A DNA stretch of 21,292 bases, from assembly GCA_043770095.1 (NCBI GenBank), contig JAYVIR010000010.1, positions 1 through 21,292 on the forward strand, given 5' to 3'. Both the position numbers and the translations under genes were made by a program. Of the stretch, positions 1 to 6,929 are shown in pieces (the stretch's first letter is position 1; each line of letters begins with the position of its first letter). The notes beneath the pieces are model-generated. The model saw nothing but the letters and a program-made list of their open reading frames with translations. It was not told where the DNA came from and did not search any database. This DNA comes from JBGSUZ01 sp043770095. GTDB lineage: Bacteria > Bacillota > Clostridia > Peptostreptococcales > Acidaminobacteraceae.

Positions 1-641
1 TTTGCGAAAACATAAAATAAGGGTTCGTTCATGTCAACTCTAGACACATAAGTCAGATTGCGTGATTTGATAATAAATGGCGAACTGTTTAATCCGTCGC
101 CGAGCCACGCGAATACCGTGTTGTAAGGGCTGAGTGACTTAACTTGATAGAATACGCGCTTTTCGCCAATCGGAAAAGACCTTACTTCGTTGTCCAATCT
201 AGAAAAAACTTCTAAGGTGACAAAGTTGTAATTTTCGCCTTCGAAGCGAAGCGGATAGTCACCTGCCGCTATGAGTTGTTCGATGGAGCGACCAAGCCAT
301 ATGATCTGACCTTTATAGTGGCTCAAAGCATCGAAAAATTTTGGATTATCCAACTGTTGATCAAGGGCGATGACCATGATGTGACTATACGCATCGAGTT
401 TTGAAAAATCGGTTGAATCGATGGCAGATTCGCTCACGTGAACATCGAAGTGGCCTAGGAGTTCTTCGATAACGGAAACGCTGTCACGCCTGTCAGCAAA
501 AAAACTGCGTTCTTGATATAGAATCATCACTTGGTTTGTGTTTGCGGGCTTGGCATAGCTTTCTAACGGGTGACTGATACACACAAGACTGTTGACTATA
601 AGCAATACGCTTAGAATAAAAGCCGAGTTTTTAGACATCAT
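1..641 (-). CDS. ydaL: DUF2334 exopolysaccharide-module protein, YdaL-like (partial, 3' end beyond left edge)
   Basis: The first 213 codons of a minus-strand gene run off the left edge. The start is the first of two adjacent ATGs (639-641), seven bases after AAGGAG; it overlaps the stop of the upstream GGDEF gene by 11 bases. The N-terminus has a hydrophobic signal (about residues 7-24) and a plausible cleavage after ESYA, so the protein should be exported. The visible part resembles the N-terminal region of DUF2334, a family of polysaccharide-deacetylase-like proteins: an opening strand VMILYQ, a stretch around IIWLGRSIEQL, and a later FIIKSRNLTYVSRVD segment leading to YVFA. In B. subtilis, ydaL follows ydaJ and ydaK, as here. 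A role in modifying or exporting a polysaccharide is inferred. The part expected to hold any catalytic residues lies outside the window. Confidence 0.72.
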   Translation of the reverse strand, partial: MMSKNSAFILSVLLIVNSLVCISHPLESYAKPANTNQVMILYQERSFFADRRDSVSVIEELLGHFDVHVSESAIDSTDFSKLDAYSHIMVIALDQQLDNPKFFDALSHYKGQIIWLGRSIEQLIAAGDYPLRFEGENYNFVTLEVFSRLDNEVRSFPIGEKRVFYQVKSLSPYNTVFAWLGDGLNSSPFIIKSRNLTYVSRVDMNEPLFYVFA

Positions 642-1476
642 ACTCCAACTCCTTGAGTGTTAAAGCTTTAAAGACCATTGGATTTGCGATGCTGTCGTTA
701 TATTGGAGGAGTCCAATCTTGACTTCGACACGGTAGCGGTTAAGGGAAGAATTGTCTTCTATTGAGAGTTGATCCAATTCTCTTTTGATTCTATTTTTGA
801 CAATCAAAGCATCCTCGGCGGAGGTATGTGGCAAGACAAGCGAGAATAGATCTGCTTCAAGACGAAAACGTAAATCTTCAACTCTAAGTGCACGGTTAAT
901 ACCGGCCGAAAGAGCCTTATAAACGCTAGAGCTGTCTTCACTTCCATAAATTGCAAGTATTTCGTCGAAATATTGAATTTGGATGATGACAAGGGTTAGT
1001 GGTACTTTGTACCTATTGGCAAGTGACATTTCGCGGTCGAGGTCGCGAAGTAACTCGCGGCCATTTCCAAAACCAGTGATGATGTCGATGTTGACGATTT
1101 TTTCGGTGAGATGTTGAAAGGTGTCATATTCTTTAGAAATGCTATTTAGTTTTAATTTAATTGTACCGGTGAGTAGAGCACCAAGGGGAAAAAAGAGAAA
1201 CCAAAGATAATTTAATGTCCAAGTCTCAGAGTAACCAACGAGCAGCTGATAGAAAATAATGCTCCCATAGGCAAAAATGAGCAACCCGCAAACAAGCAGC
1301 CCTGGAACAAAACCTAAATTCAAAGCAAATATCATTACAAATCCAAGACCTATAAAAAGAAGATAATCATAGTAGGCAAATGACAAGTCCAGCCACAATG
1401 TTATGAAAAAAAGGACAAAGGGGAGGAGGATGCAGATCGTAATTAAATTTTCAAGACTAAACAAACGATTTTTCAT
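631..1476 (-). CDS. ydaK: Membrane c-di-GMP receptor with degenerate GGDEF domain, YdaK-like
   Basis: This 281-residue protein has about four membrane segments (roughly residues 9-29, 36-54, 56-80 and 88-105), a short linker, and a GGDEF-type domain from about residue 125. The signature that should read GGDEF is EADLF (207-211), and the NDxxGH region is also lost, so diguanylate cyclase activity is not expected. The inhibitory-site motif RxxD is intact as R198-V-E-D201 at exactly the canonical spacing (RxxD, three residues, R, one residue, signature). This is the layout of c-di-GMP receptors such as B. subtilis YdaK, Listeria PssE and PelD. It lies between the GH8-like and DUF2334 genes, the same order as ydaJ-ydaK-ydaL. 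An AGGGAG motif precedes the ATG. The inferred role is to switch on polysaccharide synthesis when c-di-GMP is bound. Confidence 0.85.
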   Translation of the reverse strand: MKNRLFSLENLITICILLPFVLFFITLWLDLSFAYYDYLLFIGLGFVMIFALNLGFVPGLLVCGLLIFAYGSIIFYQLLVGYSETWTLNYLWFLFFPLGALLTGTIKLKLNSISKEYDTFQHLTEKIVNIDIITGFGNGRELLRDLDREMSLANRYKVPLTLVIIQIQYFDEILAIYGSEDSSSVYKALSAGINRALRVEDLRFRLEADLFSLVLPHTSAEDALIVKNRIKRELDQLSIEDNSSLNRYRVEVKIGLLQYNDSIANPMVFKALTLKELEYDV

Positions 1477-1495
1477 GTCATCATCTCCCTGAATC

Positions 1496-2563
1496 TTAAT
1501 ACCCTAGCAACGCCATAAGATGGTCAAATGAGTAGGCCTCTCCTGCGCTTAAATTAATATAACCGCCATAATAAGCATCATTTTTTAAATGTTGCATGCT
1601 TTTGAGTTTTTTTCCTGCCAAGTTATAGAGTTCGATGTCGCCTGCAAATTTTCCGAGTTGTGCGAGTAGCCCATAAATAGCTGGAGATTCAATCGTAGAA
1701 GTCGGTTTGCCGCTTAAGTTGTAACTGGCAAAAATACTGCCGCGGTTCATTTGAAGCTTGAACCAACGAAGGTCATTTTGATTGAGTTGTCCAACCTCTG
1801 CCATGTGCAGAATAATCAGTGTATTTTCTACAGTCGGATATTTGCCAGAGCTTTGATCGATGCTACTGTAAAATGGACTTAGGGGCAAGTGTGCTAAGCG
1901 AATGGTTGAAAAAGATTCTTGGGCTATGGTTTGCCATTTGGGTTCATTGTCTGCAAGTAGGAGCATTGCTCTAAAGTCATAATAGAAAAAAGGTGCCTCA
2001 CCTGAGGTTGGTGAGTCAAAAGAAAGAAGTCGATTGTCCTTGATGCAGTATTTGAGAAGTGCTTTGGAGAGTGTTACGGATTTTTCTTTTAAGTCTTCGC
2101 GGTGCCATTTTTGAGAACCAAGAACCAATGCTTTTGCAATGCGAAGGTCGTCTACACTAGCGTTGACAGCCGTTCGCTGTCCTGTGCGCGTGCGCCACTG
2201 AAAGAGTCCGTTTTCTTTTTGGAGGAGTTGTTCAGCCAGTTGTAATTGGTTAATAAAAGCAACTTCTTGATCGGTATCGATATAATATAACAGAAGCAGT
2301 CCGACGGATTCACTGAGCATATCTTCTCCGCCGGCAAGGGTATTTTGCGATGAAAATTGAAGGTTGGTTGCCATTAAACCTTGAGATAAAAAATAGGTGC
2401 CAACAAACTGATCAAGTGCCTTCTTTTCAGGCTGATAGTTTGCGTATGACGCACTTGTCTTTGGCTCTAAAGGTGCACTTGTGAATTGATCAACTTGGTC
2501 AATTTGATCGAGCAGATAAGCACCAAATAATAGACCTGCAAATAGGAGTACCCATAAAACCAT
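1496..2563 (-). CDS. ydaJ: Membrane-anchored glycoside hydrolase family 8-like protein, YdaJ-like
   Basis: From the ATG at 2563 this gives 355 residues: one hydrophobic segment (about 2-18) with no lipobox cysteine, a linker, then an alpha-helical domain resembling GH8. It shows the SE motif of the catalytic acid (S84-E85 in LSESVGLLLLYY), a GLFQW segment, and ASVDDLRIAKAL, matching the GH8 DADLDIA region (D139). Comparable proteins (B. subtilis YdaJ, Listeria PssZ) belong to c-di-GMP-controlled exopolysaccharide loci and are thought to trim or release the polymer. The start is uncertain. The best Shine-Dalgarno (AGGAGG, 2601-2606) is 37 bases before this ATG, but seven bases before an in-frame ATC (2591-2593), which would add ten residues rich in Lys and Arg. 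The only other conventional upstream start, TTG at 2686, has no ribosome binding site and adds an unlikely leader. Confidence 0.75.
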   Translation of the reverse strand: MVLWVLLFAGLLFGAYLLDQIDQVDQFTSAPLEPKTSASYANYQPEKKALDQFVGTYFLSQGLMATNLQFSSQNTLAGGEDMLSESVGLLLLYYIDTDQEVAFINQLQLAEQLLQKENGLFQWRTRTGQRTAVNASVDDLRIAKALVLGSQKWHREDLKEKSVTLSKALLKYCIKDNRLLSFDSPTSGEAPFFYYDFRAMLLLADNEPKWQTIAQESFSTIRLAHLPLSPFYSSIDQSSGKYPTVENTLIILHMAEVGQLNQNDLRWFKLQMNRGSIFASYNLSGKPTSTIESPAIYGLLAQLGKFAGDIELYNLAGKKLKSMQHLKNDAYYGGYINLSAGEAYSFDHLMALLGY

Positions 2564-2680
2564 CTTTCTTGGTCTTCGAATGTATGTTTTGATAAGAGTA
2601 CCTCCTCCCAGTAAAAATTTTGAGGCTGCTAAAGTGCTGTAAAGGCATGTGCTGTTTGATTTATACCCATATTTAAGATA

Positions 2681-2717
2681 AAACAAAAAAGAACTTACAA
2701 AAAATCGTAAGTTCTTT
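2681..2717 (-). terminator. Rho-independent terminator after pepV
   Basis: On the minus strand an 11-bp perfect stem (2707-2717 with 2688-2698, core AAGAACTTAC) encloses an 8-base loop and is followed by a T-rich tail reading TTTTTTGTTT. It lies just after the pepV stop and before the GH8-like gene, so it separates the two transcription units. Confidence 0.8.
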
Positions 2718-2743
2718 CTGATATACAGCCTTTTTATATAACC

Positions 2744-4132
2744 TTACTTTGCCAACTGATAAATCGCCGTTGCAAAAATTTTGGTCATTAAAATGAGATC
2801 TTCTACTAAAACATACTCATCCTTTTGATGGATGGTGTCTTCTCTTCCTGGGAAAAGTGGGCCAAACGCAACGCCTTGCGTTAATGCCTTGGCATAAGTA
2901 CCGCCACCAATAGCAATCGGTTCACTGTGGTCGCCCGTGTAGTCGCTGTAGACTTTCATGAGCGTCGTAATCAGCTCAGAGTCTTTAGGGACATAAAGGG
3001 GCTTGCTGTCGTCGAGATCTTCCATCGTCATACCCCATGGCTCAAGGGTTTGCATAATGCCTGAAATGACTTTCTCAGACGTTTCGGTAATCGGGTAGCG
3101 AATGTTCACCGTTAAACGCGCTGTGTTTTCGTCAAAGTGGAGGACGCCTGCATTGAGCACCAATTTGCCAGATTGCTCGTCTTCAAGCGCACAGGCCATG
3201 CGCTCACCGTTTAAGTCAAGCCCTATTTGCATGGCGTAGAAACGCACAAAGTTTGCTGCGTCCCCAATGGTAAGGTCTAAGCAGTCGAGGAAGCAAAGCA
3301 GATGAGAGATGGCGTTGCTTCCTTTCTCTGGCGTGCTCCCGTGAGCGGAAACGCCGTAAGATTTTATTATAATAACGTCGCCTTCCACACATTTAACAAT
3401 CTTAGAACCTTTTTCTTCATTATAAGCGCTGAGAATATGATCAAAAGGCTGTGTGCCTTTGATGTGCGCCTCGGCGTAGTCAGGCACCATATTTGGTCTT
3501 TGCCCGCCAGACATTTTGACAATTTTGTAGCCGCCGTCTTCCAATTGGCTTTCAACTTTCTTAACCAAGTCAAAAGTCATGATGCCTTTTTCACCAAAAA
3601 TAGCAGGGAAATCCGCATCTGGCGTGAAGCCAAGGGTTGGCATTTCTTCTTTTTCAAAGTAGTAATCCACACATTTGCTGCCCGTTTCTTCGTTTGTGCC
3701 GAAGATGATGCGCACGCGGCGGTTGAGTTTTACGCCAGATGCTTTAATGGCTGCAAGTGCGTATATGAGCGATGCGGCAGGTCCTTTGTCATCAAGCGCG
3801 CCTCGTCCGAACAATTTGCCGTCTTGAATGATGCCTGCAAAAGGATCAACCGTCCAGCCATCACCTGCAGGGACAATGTCAAGATGTACGAGAAGCCCAA
3901 CCATTTCGTCGCCCTCGCCGTACTCTGCATGACCCGCATAATAGTCTATATTTTTAGTGGTAAAACCAAGATCGCTGCAAATTTTTAGCGCATGGTCGAG
4001 ACAGTCGCCAACCGTTTTTCCAAAAGGCATGTTGCCATAAGGGGCTTCTTCGAGGCTGTTGTAAGCCATAAGTTCACGAGTTGTTTCAATTAACTGTTCT
4101 TGGTGTTCGTCAATCCACTGATCAAAGTTCAT
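2744..4132 (-). CDS. pepV: Dipeptidase PepV, M20 metallopeptidase
   Basis: A full-length (462 residues) cytoplasmic di-zinc peptidase of the M20A/PepV group, which cleaves dipeptides and some tripeptides from their N-terminus. Visible motifs are the first metal site HLDIVPAGDGW (H83, D85), the bridging Asp in GRGALDDKGP (D115), the general base and metal ligand pair in GTNEETGS (E148, E149), and TPDADFP (D172), followed by the lid domain and a C-terminal GGGTYAKAL segment. The PepV-specific N-terminus (FDQWIDEHQEQLIE) and length separate it from DapE and ArgE. GGAGGG precedes the ATG, and the first 11 bases overlap the 3' end of ogt, so the two genes are co-transcribed with likely coupled translation. 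The role is peptide turnover, supplying amino acids to a fermentative cell. Confidence 0.93.
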   Translation of the reverse strand: MNFDQWIDEHQEQLIETTRELMAYNSLEEAPYGNMPFGKTVGDCLDHALKICSDLGFTTKNIDYYAGHAEYGEGDEMVGLLVHLDIVPAGDGWTVDPFAGIIQDGKLFGRGALDDKGPAASLIYALAAIKASGVKLNRRVRIIFGTNEETGSKCVDYYFEKEEMPTLGFTPDADFPAIFGEKGIMTFDLVKKVESQLEDGGYKIVKMSGGQRPNMVPDYAEAHIKGTQPFDHILSAYNEEKGSKIVKCVEGDVIIIKSYGVSAHGSTPEKGSNAISHLLCFLDCLDLTIGDAANFVRFYAMQIGLDLNGERMACALEDEQSGKLVLNAGVLHFDENTARLTVNIRYPITETSEKVISGIMQTLEPWGMTMEDLDDSKPLYVPKDSELITTLMKVYSDYTGDHSEPIAIGGGTYAKALTQGVAFGPLFPGREDTIHQKDEYVLVEDLILMTKIFATAIYQLAK

Positions 4133-4631
4133 AATGGATACCCTCCAGTTCTAATAGTTTTATTTTTGTGACAAGCCCACCAGGGGCTGAAAAACCTGTT
4201 AAAGCACCACTTTTTCCGACAATCCGATGACATGGCACCACAATAGGAATTGGGTTTTTGCCAGTGGCACCGCCAACAGCGCGGCTTGCCTTAGGACTGC
4301 CTGCCAAAGTGGCAAGGTCGCCGTAGTGCGTAAGTTGTCCAAATGGGACGGCATAAATACCCTTCCAAACAGCCTTTTGAAACGCCGTGCCATAAAAACT
4401 AAGCGGCACGTCAAATTGTGTTAACTGTCCTAAAAAGTAAGCATTCAGTTGGTTGATGAGTGCTTCGGTGATCAATCCGCCAACGCTTCCGTTTTCAAGA
4501 TGGGTCAGTTTTTTAACCGATGCAAAGAACGCATCATCAGGTATTCCAAACCAAAGCATAAAAATACCTGTTGAGTCTTCGCAAACGGTTAAGAAGCCCA
4601 AAGGAGAAGTAAAACTTCTGTAAAGATACAT
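4122..4631 (-). CDS. ogt: Methylated-DNA--protein-cysteine S-methyltransferase
   Basis: A 169-residue suicide DNA-repair protein that transfers alkyl groups from O6-alkylguanine in DNA to its own cysteine. The acceptor is C134 in the hallmark IVVPCHRIVG. Other family elements are the helix-turn-helix region FQKAVWKGIYAVPFGQLTHYGDLA, here given only by its ends FQKAVW and HYGDLA (residues 84-107), the arginine finger R117 in ASRAVGGATGKNP, and the C-terminal LTGFSAPGGL...KIKLLELEG. The start ATG follows AAGGCGGTGA. It is the first gene of a two-gene unit with pepV and is transcribed away from the SDR gene at 4748. Length and motif order are typical of the Ogt form without the Ada regulatory domain. 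Confidence 0.94.
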   Translation of the reverse strand: MYLYRSFTSPLGFLTVCEDSTGIFMLWFGIPDDAFFASVKKLTHLENGSVGGLITEALINQLNAYFLGQLTQFDVPLSFYGTAFQKAVWKGIYAVPFGQLTHYGDLATLAGSPKASRAVGGATGKNPIPIVVPCHRIVGKSGALTGFSAPGGLVTKIKLLELEGIHYEL

Positions 4632-4702
4632 TCAATCACCGCCTTGATTTGAGTGTAGCATAAATTGGCTTGAATTTATTCAGTTTTAGAGAGGAATTCT
4701 TA

Positions 4703-4711
4703 TGGTATGAT
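4703..4711 (+). promoter_or_regulatory. Extended -10 promoter element for the SDR-methyltransferase unit
   Basis: TGG followed by TATGAT (4706-4711) gives an extended -10 element about 36 bases before the SDR start. No good -35 hexamer sits 17 bases upstream, which is tolerated in extended -10 promoters. Confidence 0.4.
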
Positions 4712-4747
4712 AAAATAAAATGAAATTTCATTAGGAGTGTTAATAAA

Positions 4748-5497
4748 ATGAAATATTATCTTGTTACAGGTGCTTCAAAAGGTCTTGGTGCGGCGCTGAT
4801 TCAAACGTTGGCAGGCAAGGACTCAAAAATAATCACAATGTCTAGAACGGGTCTTAGCGAAGATCAAAAATTGGGAATCGTGGACAAAGGTGGCGTGGTT
4901 GTCGACCTAAAAGGCGATTTGAGTGAGGAGCAGACCCTTGCAAAATTGGCAGCCGAGATGATGTCAGCGGTTAGTTTGGAAGATGCTGAGTTGATTGTGC
5001 TCATCAACAACGCGGGTGGCGTAGAACCGATTGCCCCTTTCTATAAAGTAGACGACGAAGCCGTTATGACCAATATTCACCTCAATTTGACGGCGCCGAT
5101 GATTTTTAGCAAATACTTTGGGCAGGCTTTTAAATCGGCTAAATGTGATCGTCGAATCATCACGGTGTCTTCAGGAGCGGGCAAAAGCCCAATTTTCGGT
5201 TGGAACGTTTATTGTGCCTCAAAAGCGGCGGTCGATATGATGACCAGAGTCATTGCGCTTGAAGAGGGCGATGATGGCATTTTGGCGGTATCGTTTGGCC
5301 CTGGCATCATGGATACGGGCATGCAGTCTACCATTAGGGCTTCATCGGAAGAAGATTTCAAAGATATTGAGCGCTTTAAAAAGTTTAAGGAAAACGGCGA
5401 TCTGTTAACGCCTGAAGTTGTAGCGGCGGTGATTAAGAGACTGACAACCGAAGCTGTTGCTCAGGGCGCAATCGTCAGCGTGAAGGATTACCTTTAG
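4748..5497 (+). CDS. Short-chain dehydrogenase/reductase, YueD (benzil/sepiapterin reductase)-like
   Basis: A 249-residue Rossmann-fold NAD(P)H-dependent carbonyl reductase. The cofactor glycine motif is TGASKGLG (7-14), the structural motif is NNAG (87-90), and the catalytic tetrad is N113, S142, Y155 and K159 (YCASK). The C-terminal half (FGPGIMDTGMQSTIRASSEE, then the DIERFKKF region) closely matches B. subtilis YueD, the (S)-benzoin-forming benzil reductase related to sepiapterin reductases. An Arg/Ser pair after the second strand (S32, R33) suggests NADPH preference. AGGAG precedes the ATG by nine bases. The natural substrate cannot be read from sequence, as benzil is only a test compound for this family. 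The methyltransferase gene follows after 60 bases on the same strand, so the two are probably co-transcribed. Confidence 0.85.
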   Translation: MKYYLVTGASKGLGAALIQTLAGKDSKIITMSRTGLSEDQKLGIVDKGGVVVDLKGDLSEEQTLAKLAAEMMSAVSLEDAELIVLINNAGGVEPIAPFYKVDDEAVMTNIHLNLTAPMIFSKYFGQAFKSAKCDRRIITVSSGAGKSPIFGWNVYCASKAAVDMMTRVIALEEGDDGILAVSFGPGIMDTGMQSTIRASSEEDFKDIERFKKFKENGDLLTPEVVAAVIKRLTTEAVAQGAIVSVKDYL

Positions 5498-5562
5498 AAG
5501 CGTAAAAATGATTGTGATTTAAGAGTGAAGCAATAATAGCCATTTAGGAGCGTAAAAATGAT
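5493..5562 (+). repeat. Direct repeat of a translation-initiation region
   Basis: A 20-base segment at 5493-5512 recurs at 5543-5562 with one mismatch. Copy 2 (TTTAGGAGCGTAAAAATGAT) contains the ribosome binding site and start codon of the methyltransferase. Copy 1 has GAAG in place of GGAG, includes the SDR stop codon, and contains an ATG followed by only three sense codons (M-I-V-I-stop, 5508-5522). Confidence 0.7.
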
Positions 5563-6769
5563 AACCATAGAAAAACTACTGACTGAATTGCACTTAAGCG
5601 AAACGCTCATTGAAGCGACGCTGACTCAAGAAAAGAAAACAGGCACGGCACCTTATGACAAAGTCGTGGTTAGGCCGATGCTCATAAAAGAGCAATTGGT
5701 CTTTCAATTTGAATGTTTTAAAGGCCCGCAGGCTTTTCATGAAAATTTGGAGCCTGAGGCAGGGCTTAAGCGATTGATTGAGTGGGCGAGTTTGCATTAC
5801 AAGCAGATGGCGTTGTTCACGACGAACTTCGACTACGATTTGCTGATCAATCGGCAGGGGCAAGCTTCGGTAAAACGAAAGCCTGCAAGTAGAGAACGCA
5901 TTGTTGGGGGACATGACCGCAAAAAGGTTTATCTCCTTGAAGACGGCGTTCGGGTGGACTACCTCATTCACCTCGGCGTTATGGACGAGCAGGGAAAGGT
6001 TTATAAGAAGAAATATGATAAATTTAGACAGCTCAATCGCTTCTTGGAATTTGTCTCGGACTGCATGCCTCACCTTACGACCGACCGTCCGATTCGCATT
6101 TTGGACTTTGGCTGCGGCAAGGCGTATTTGACGTTTGCTCTGTATCACTACTTGGTACAGGTGAAGGGACTTGCGGTGGAAATCATCGGACTTGATCTGA
6201 AAACGGACGTCATCGCTTACTGTAACGAAGTGGCTAAGAGCCTTAAATACGATGGACTGCGCTTCCTAGAAGGCGATATTAGAGACTATGAACAAAGCGG
6301 CGGCGTGGACATGGTCGTGACCTTGCATGCCTGTGACAATGCAACGGACGAAGCTCTGGCCAAAGCGGTACAGTGGGGAGCAGAGGTCATTCTCAGCGTG
6401 CCTTGCTGCCAGCATGAATTCTTCAAACAGCTTAACAATAAAGAGCAGCTGCCAATGCTCAAACATGGCATTTTAAGAGACAAACTTAACAGCCTTGTCA
6501 CAGACAGCCTCAGAGGTCTAGCGCTGGAAGCCTTAGGCTATGACGTTCAGATGCTTGAATTTATAGACATGACCCACACACCTAAAAATGTGCTGATTCG
6601 CGCCTTTAAAGGTCATGGGGTTAAGGCAGCCGCTTTAGAATCTGCCGATGGAGAACTGCGAAGCGTGGTAAATCCAAATTGGTCAGAGTTTGAAGCCTTT
6701 AAACGGACTTGGGGACTCTCAGATTGCTTCCTTGAGGGCAGTTTGAGGGAGAAGGGGCTGCGGGCTTAG
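5558..6769 (+). CDS. Class I SAM-dependent methyltransferase, Methyltransf_32-like
   Basis: A 403-residue cytosolic protein with an N-terminal domain of about 170 residues of unknown role and a C-terminal Rossmann methyltransferase domain. The SAM-binding motif I is ILDFGCGKAYLTFAL (181-195), the acidic residue of motif II is in GLDLK (211-215), and LHACDNATDEAL (256-267) is followed by SVPCCQHE (280-287). The LHACD and PCC motifs, the preceding KYDKFRQLNRFLEF segment and the late HTPKNVLIRA are characteristic of the family that includes eukaryotic GSTCD and METTL25-like proteins. The substrate is not known to me; RNA or a small molecule are both possible. GGAG lies eight bases before the ATG. 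It follows the SDR gene by 60 bases on the same strand. Confidence 0.8.
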   Translation: MITIEKLLTELHLSETLIEATLTQEKKTGTAPYDKVVVRPMLIKEQLVFQFECFKGPQAFHENLEPEAGLKRLIEWASLHYKQMALFTTNFDYDLLINRQGQASVKRKPASRERIVGGHDRKKVYLLEDGVRVDYLIHLGVMDEQGKVYKKKYDKFRQLNRFLEFVSDCMPHLTTDRPIRILDFGCGKAYLTFALYHYLVQVKGLAVEIIGLDLKTDVIAYCNEVAKSLKYDGLRFLEGDIRDYEQSGGVDMVVTLHACDNATDEALAKAVQWGAEVILSVPCCQHEFFKQLNNKEQLPMLKHGILRDKLNSLVTDSLRGLALEALGYDVQMLEFIDMTHTPKNVLIRAFKGHGVKAAALESADGELRSVVNPNWSEFEAFKRTWGLSDCFLEGSLREKGLRA

Positions 6770-6791
6770 GTAAATCTGCCAAGGAATAGCG

Positions 6792-6820
6792 TGGCAACAT
6801 TCTTTCTTCTATGCTATTAT
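6792..6820 (+). promoter_or_regulatory. Promoter of the lipoprotein gene
   Basis: The extended -10 element TGC-TATTAT (6812-6820) has a weak -35 (TGGCAA, 6792-6797) with a 17-base spacer. It would start transcription near 6827, giving a leader of about 100 bases. Confidence 0.45.
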
Positions 6821-6832
6821 AAAAACATCACA

Positions 6833-6849
6833 GATATTATAGTAATATC
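6833..6849. promoter_or_regulatory. Perfect dyad in the lipoprotein leader, possible operator
   Basis: GATATTA, three bases TAG, then TAATATC: a perfect 7-bp inverted repeat of 17 bases placed just downstream of the predicted transcription start. It fits a repressor site. The binding protein is not recognised, and the pairing is too AT-rich to be a convincing terminator. Confidence 0.4.
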
Positions 6850-6884
6850 ACACACGTGAAAATAAAGGGTTAAAAGAGGGGGAA

Positions 6885-6921
6885 GGCAAATAATACAGAC
6901 TTTCTTGAGTCTGAGGTTGCC
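6885..6921 (+). promoter_or_regulatory. RNA hairpin around the ribosome binding site of the lipoprotein gene
   Basis: Two stacked helices can form: outer GGCAA (6885-6889) with TTGCC (6917-6921), and inner CAGACT (6896-6901) with AGTCTG (6908-6913) around a TTCTTG loop. The local Shine-Dalgarno GAGG (6913-6916) falls partly in the internal loop. A second purine-rich AGAGGGGGAAGG (6875-6886) lies at the 5' base of the hairpin and would come to about ten bases from the ATG if the hairpin forms. Confidence 0.5.
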
Positions 6922-6929
6922 TATTTTAC

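Noticed and set aside
2600..2690. Possible c-di-GMP riboswitch in front of the GH8-like gene
   Set aside because: The stretch is too short and none of the conserved GEMM-type helices or tetraloop-receptor pieces can be found.
3302..3988. A 228-codon plus-strand open frame opposite pepV
   Set aside because: It lies wholly within the pepV gene, is rich in Phe, Arg and Cys as expected of an antisense frame, has no ribosome site and matches no family pattern.
5594..6148. A 184-codon minus-strand open frame opposite the methyltransferase
   Set aside because: It is antisense to a gene with clear methyltransferase motifs; the composition is low-quality and no start signal is visible.
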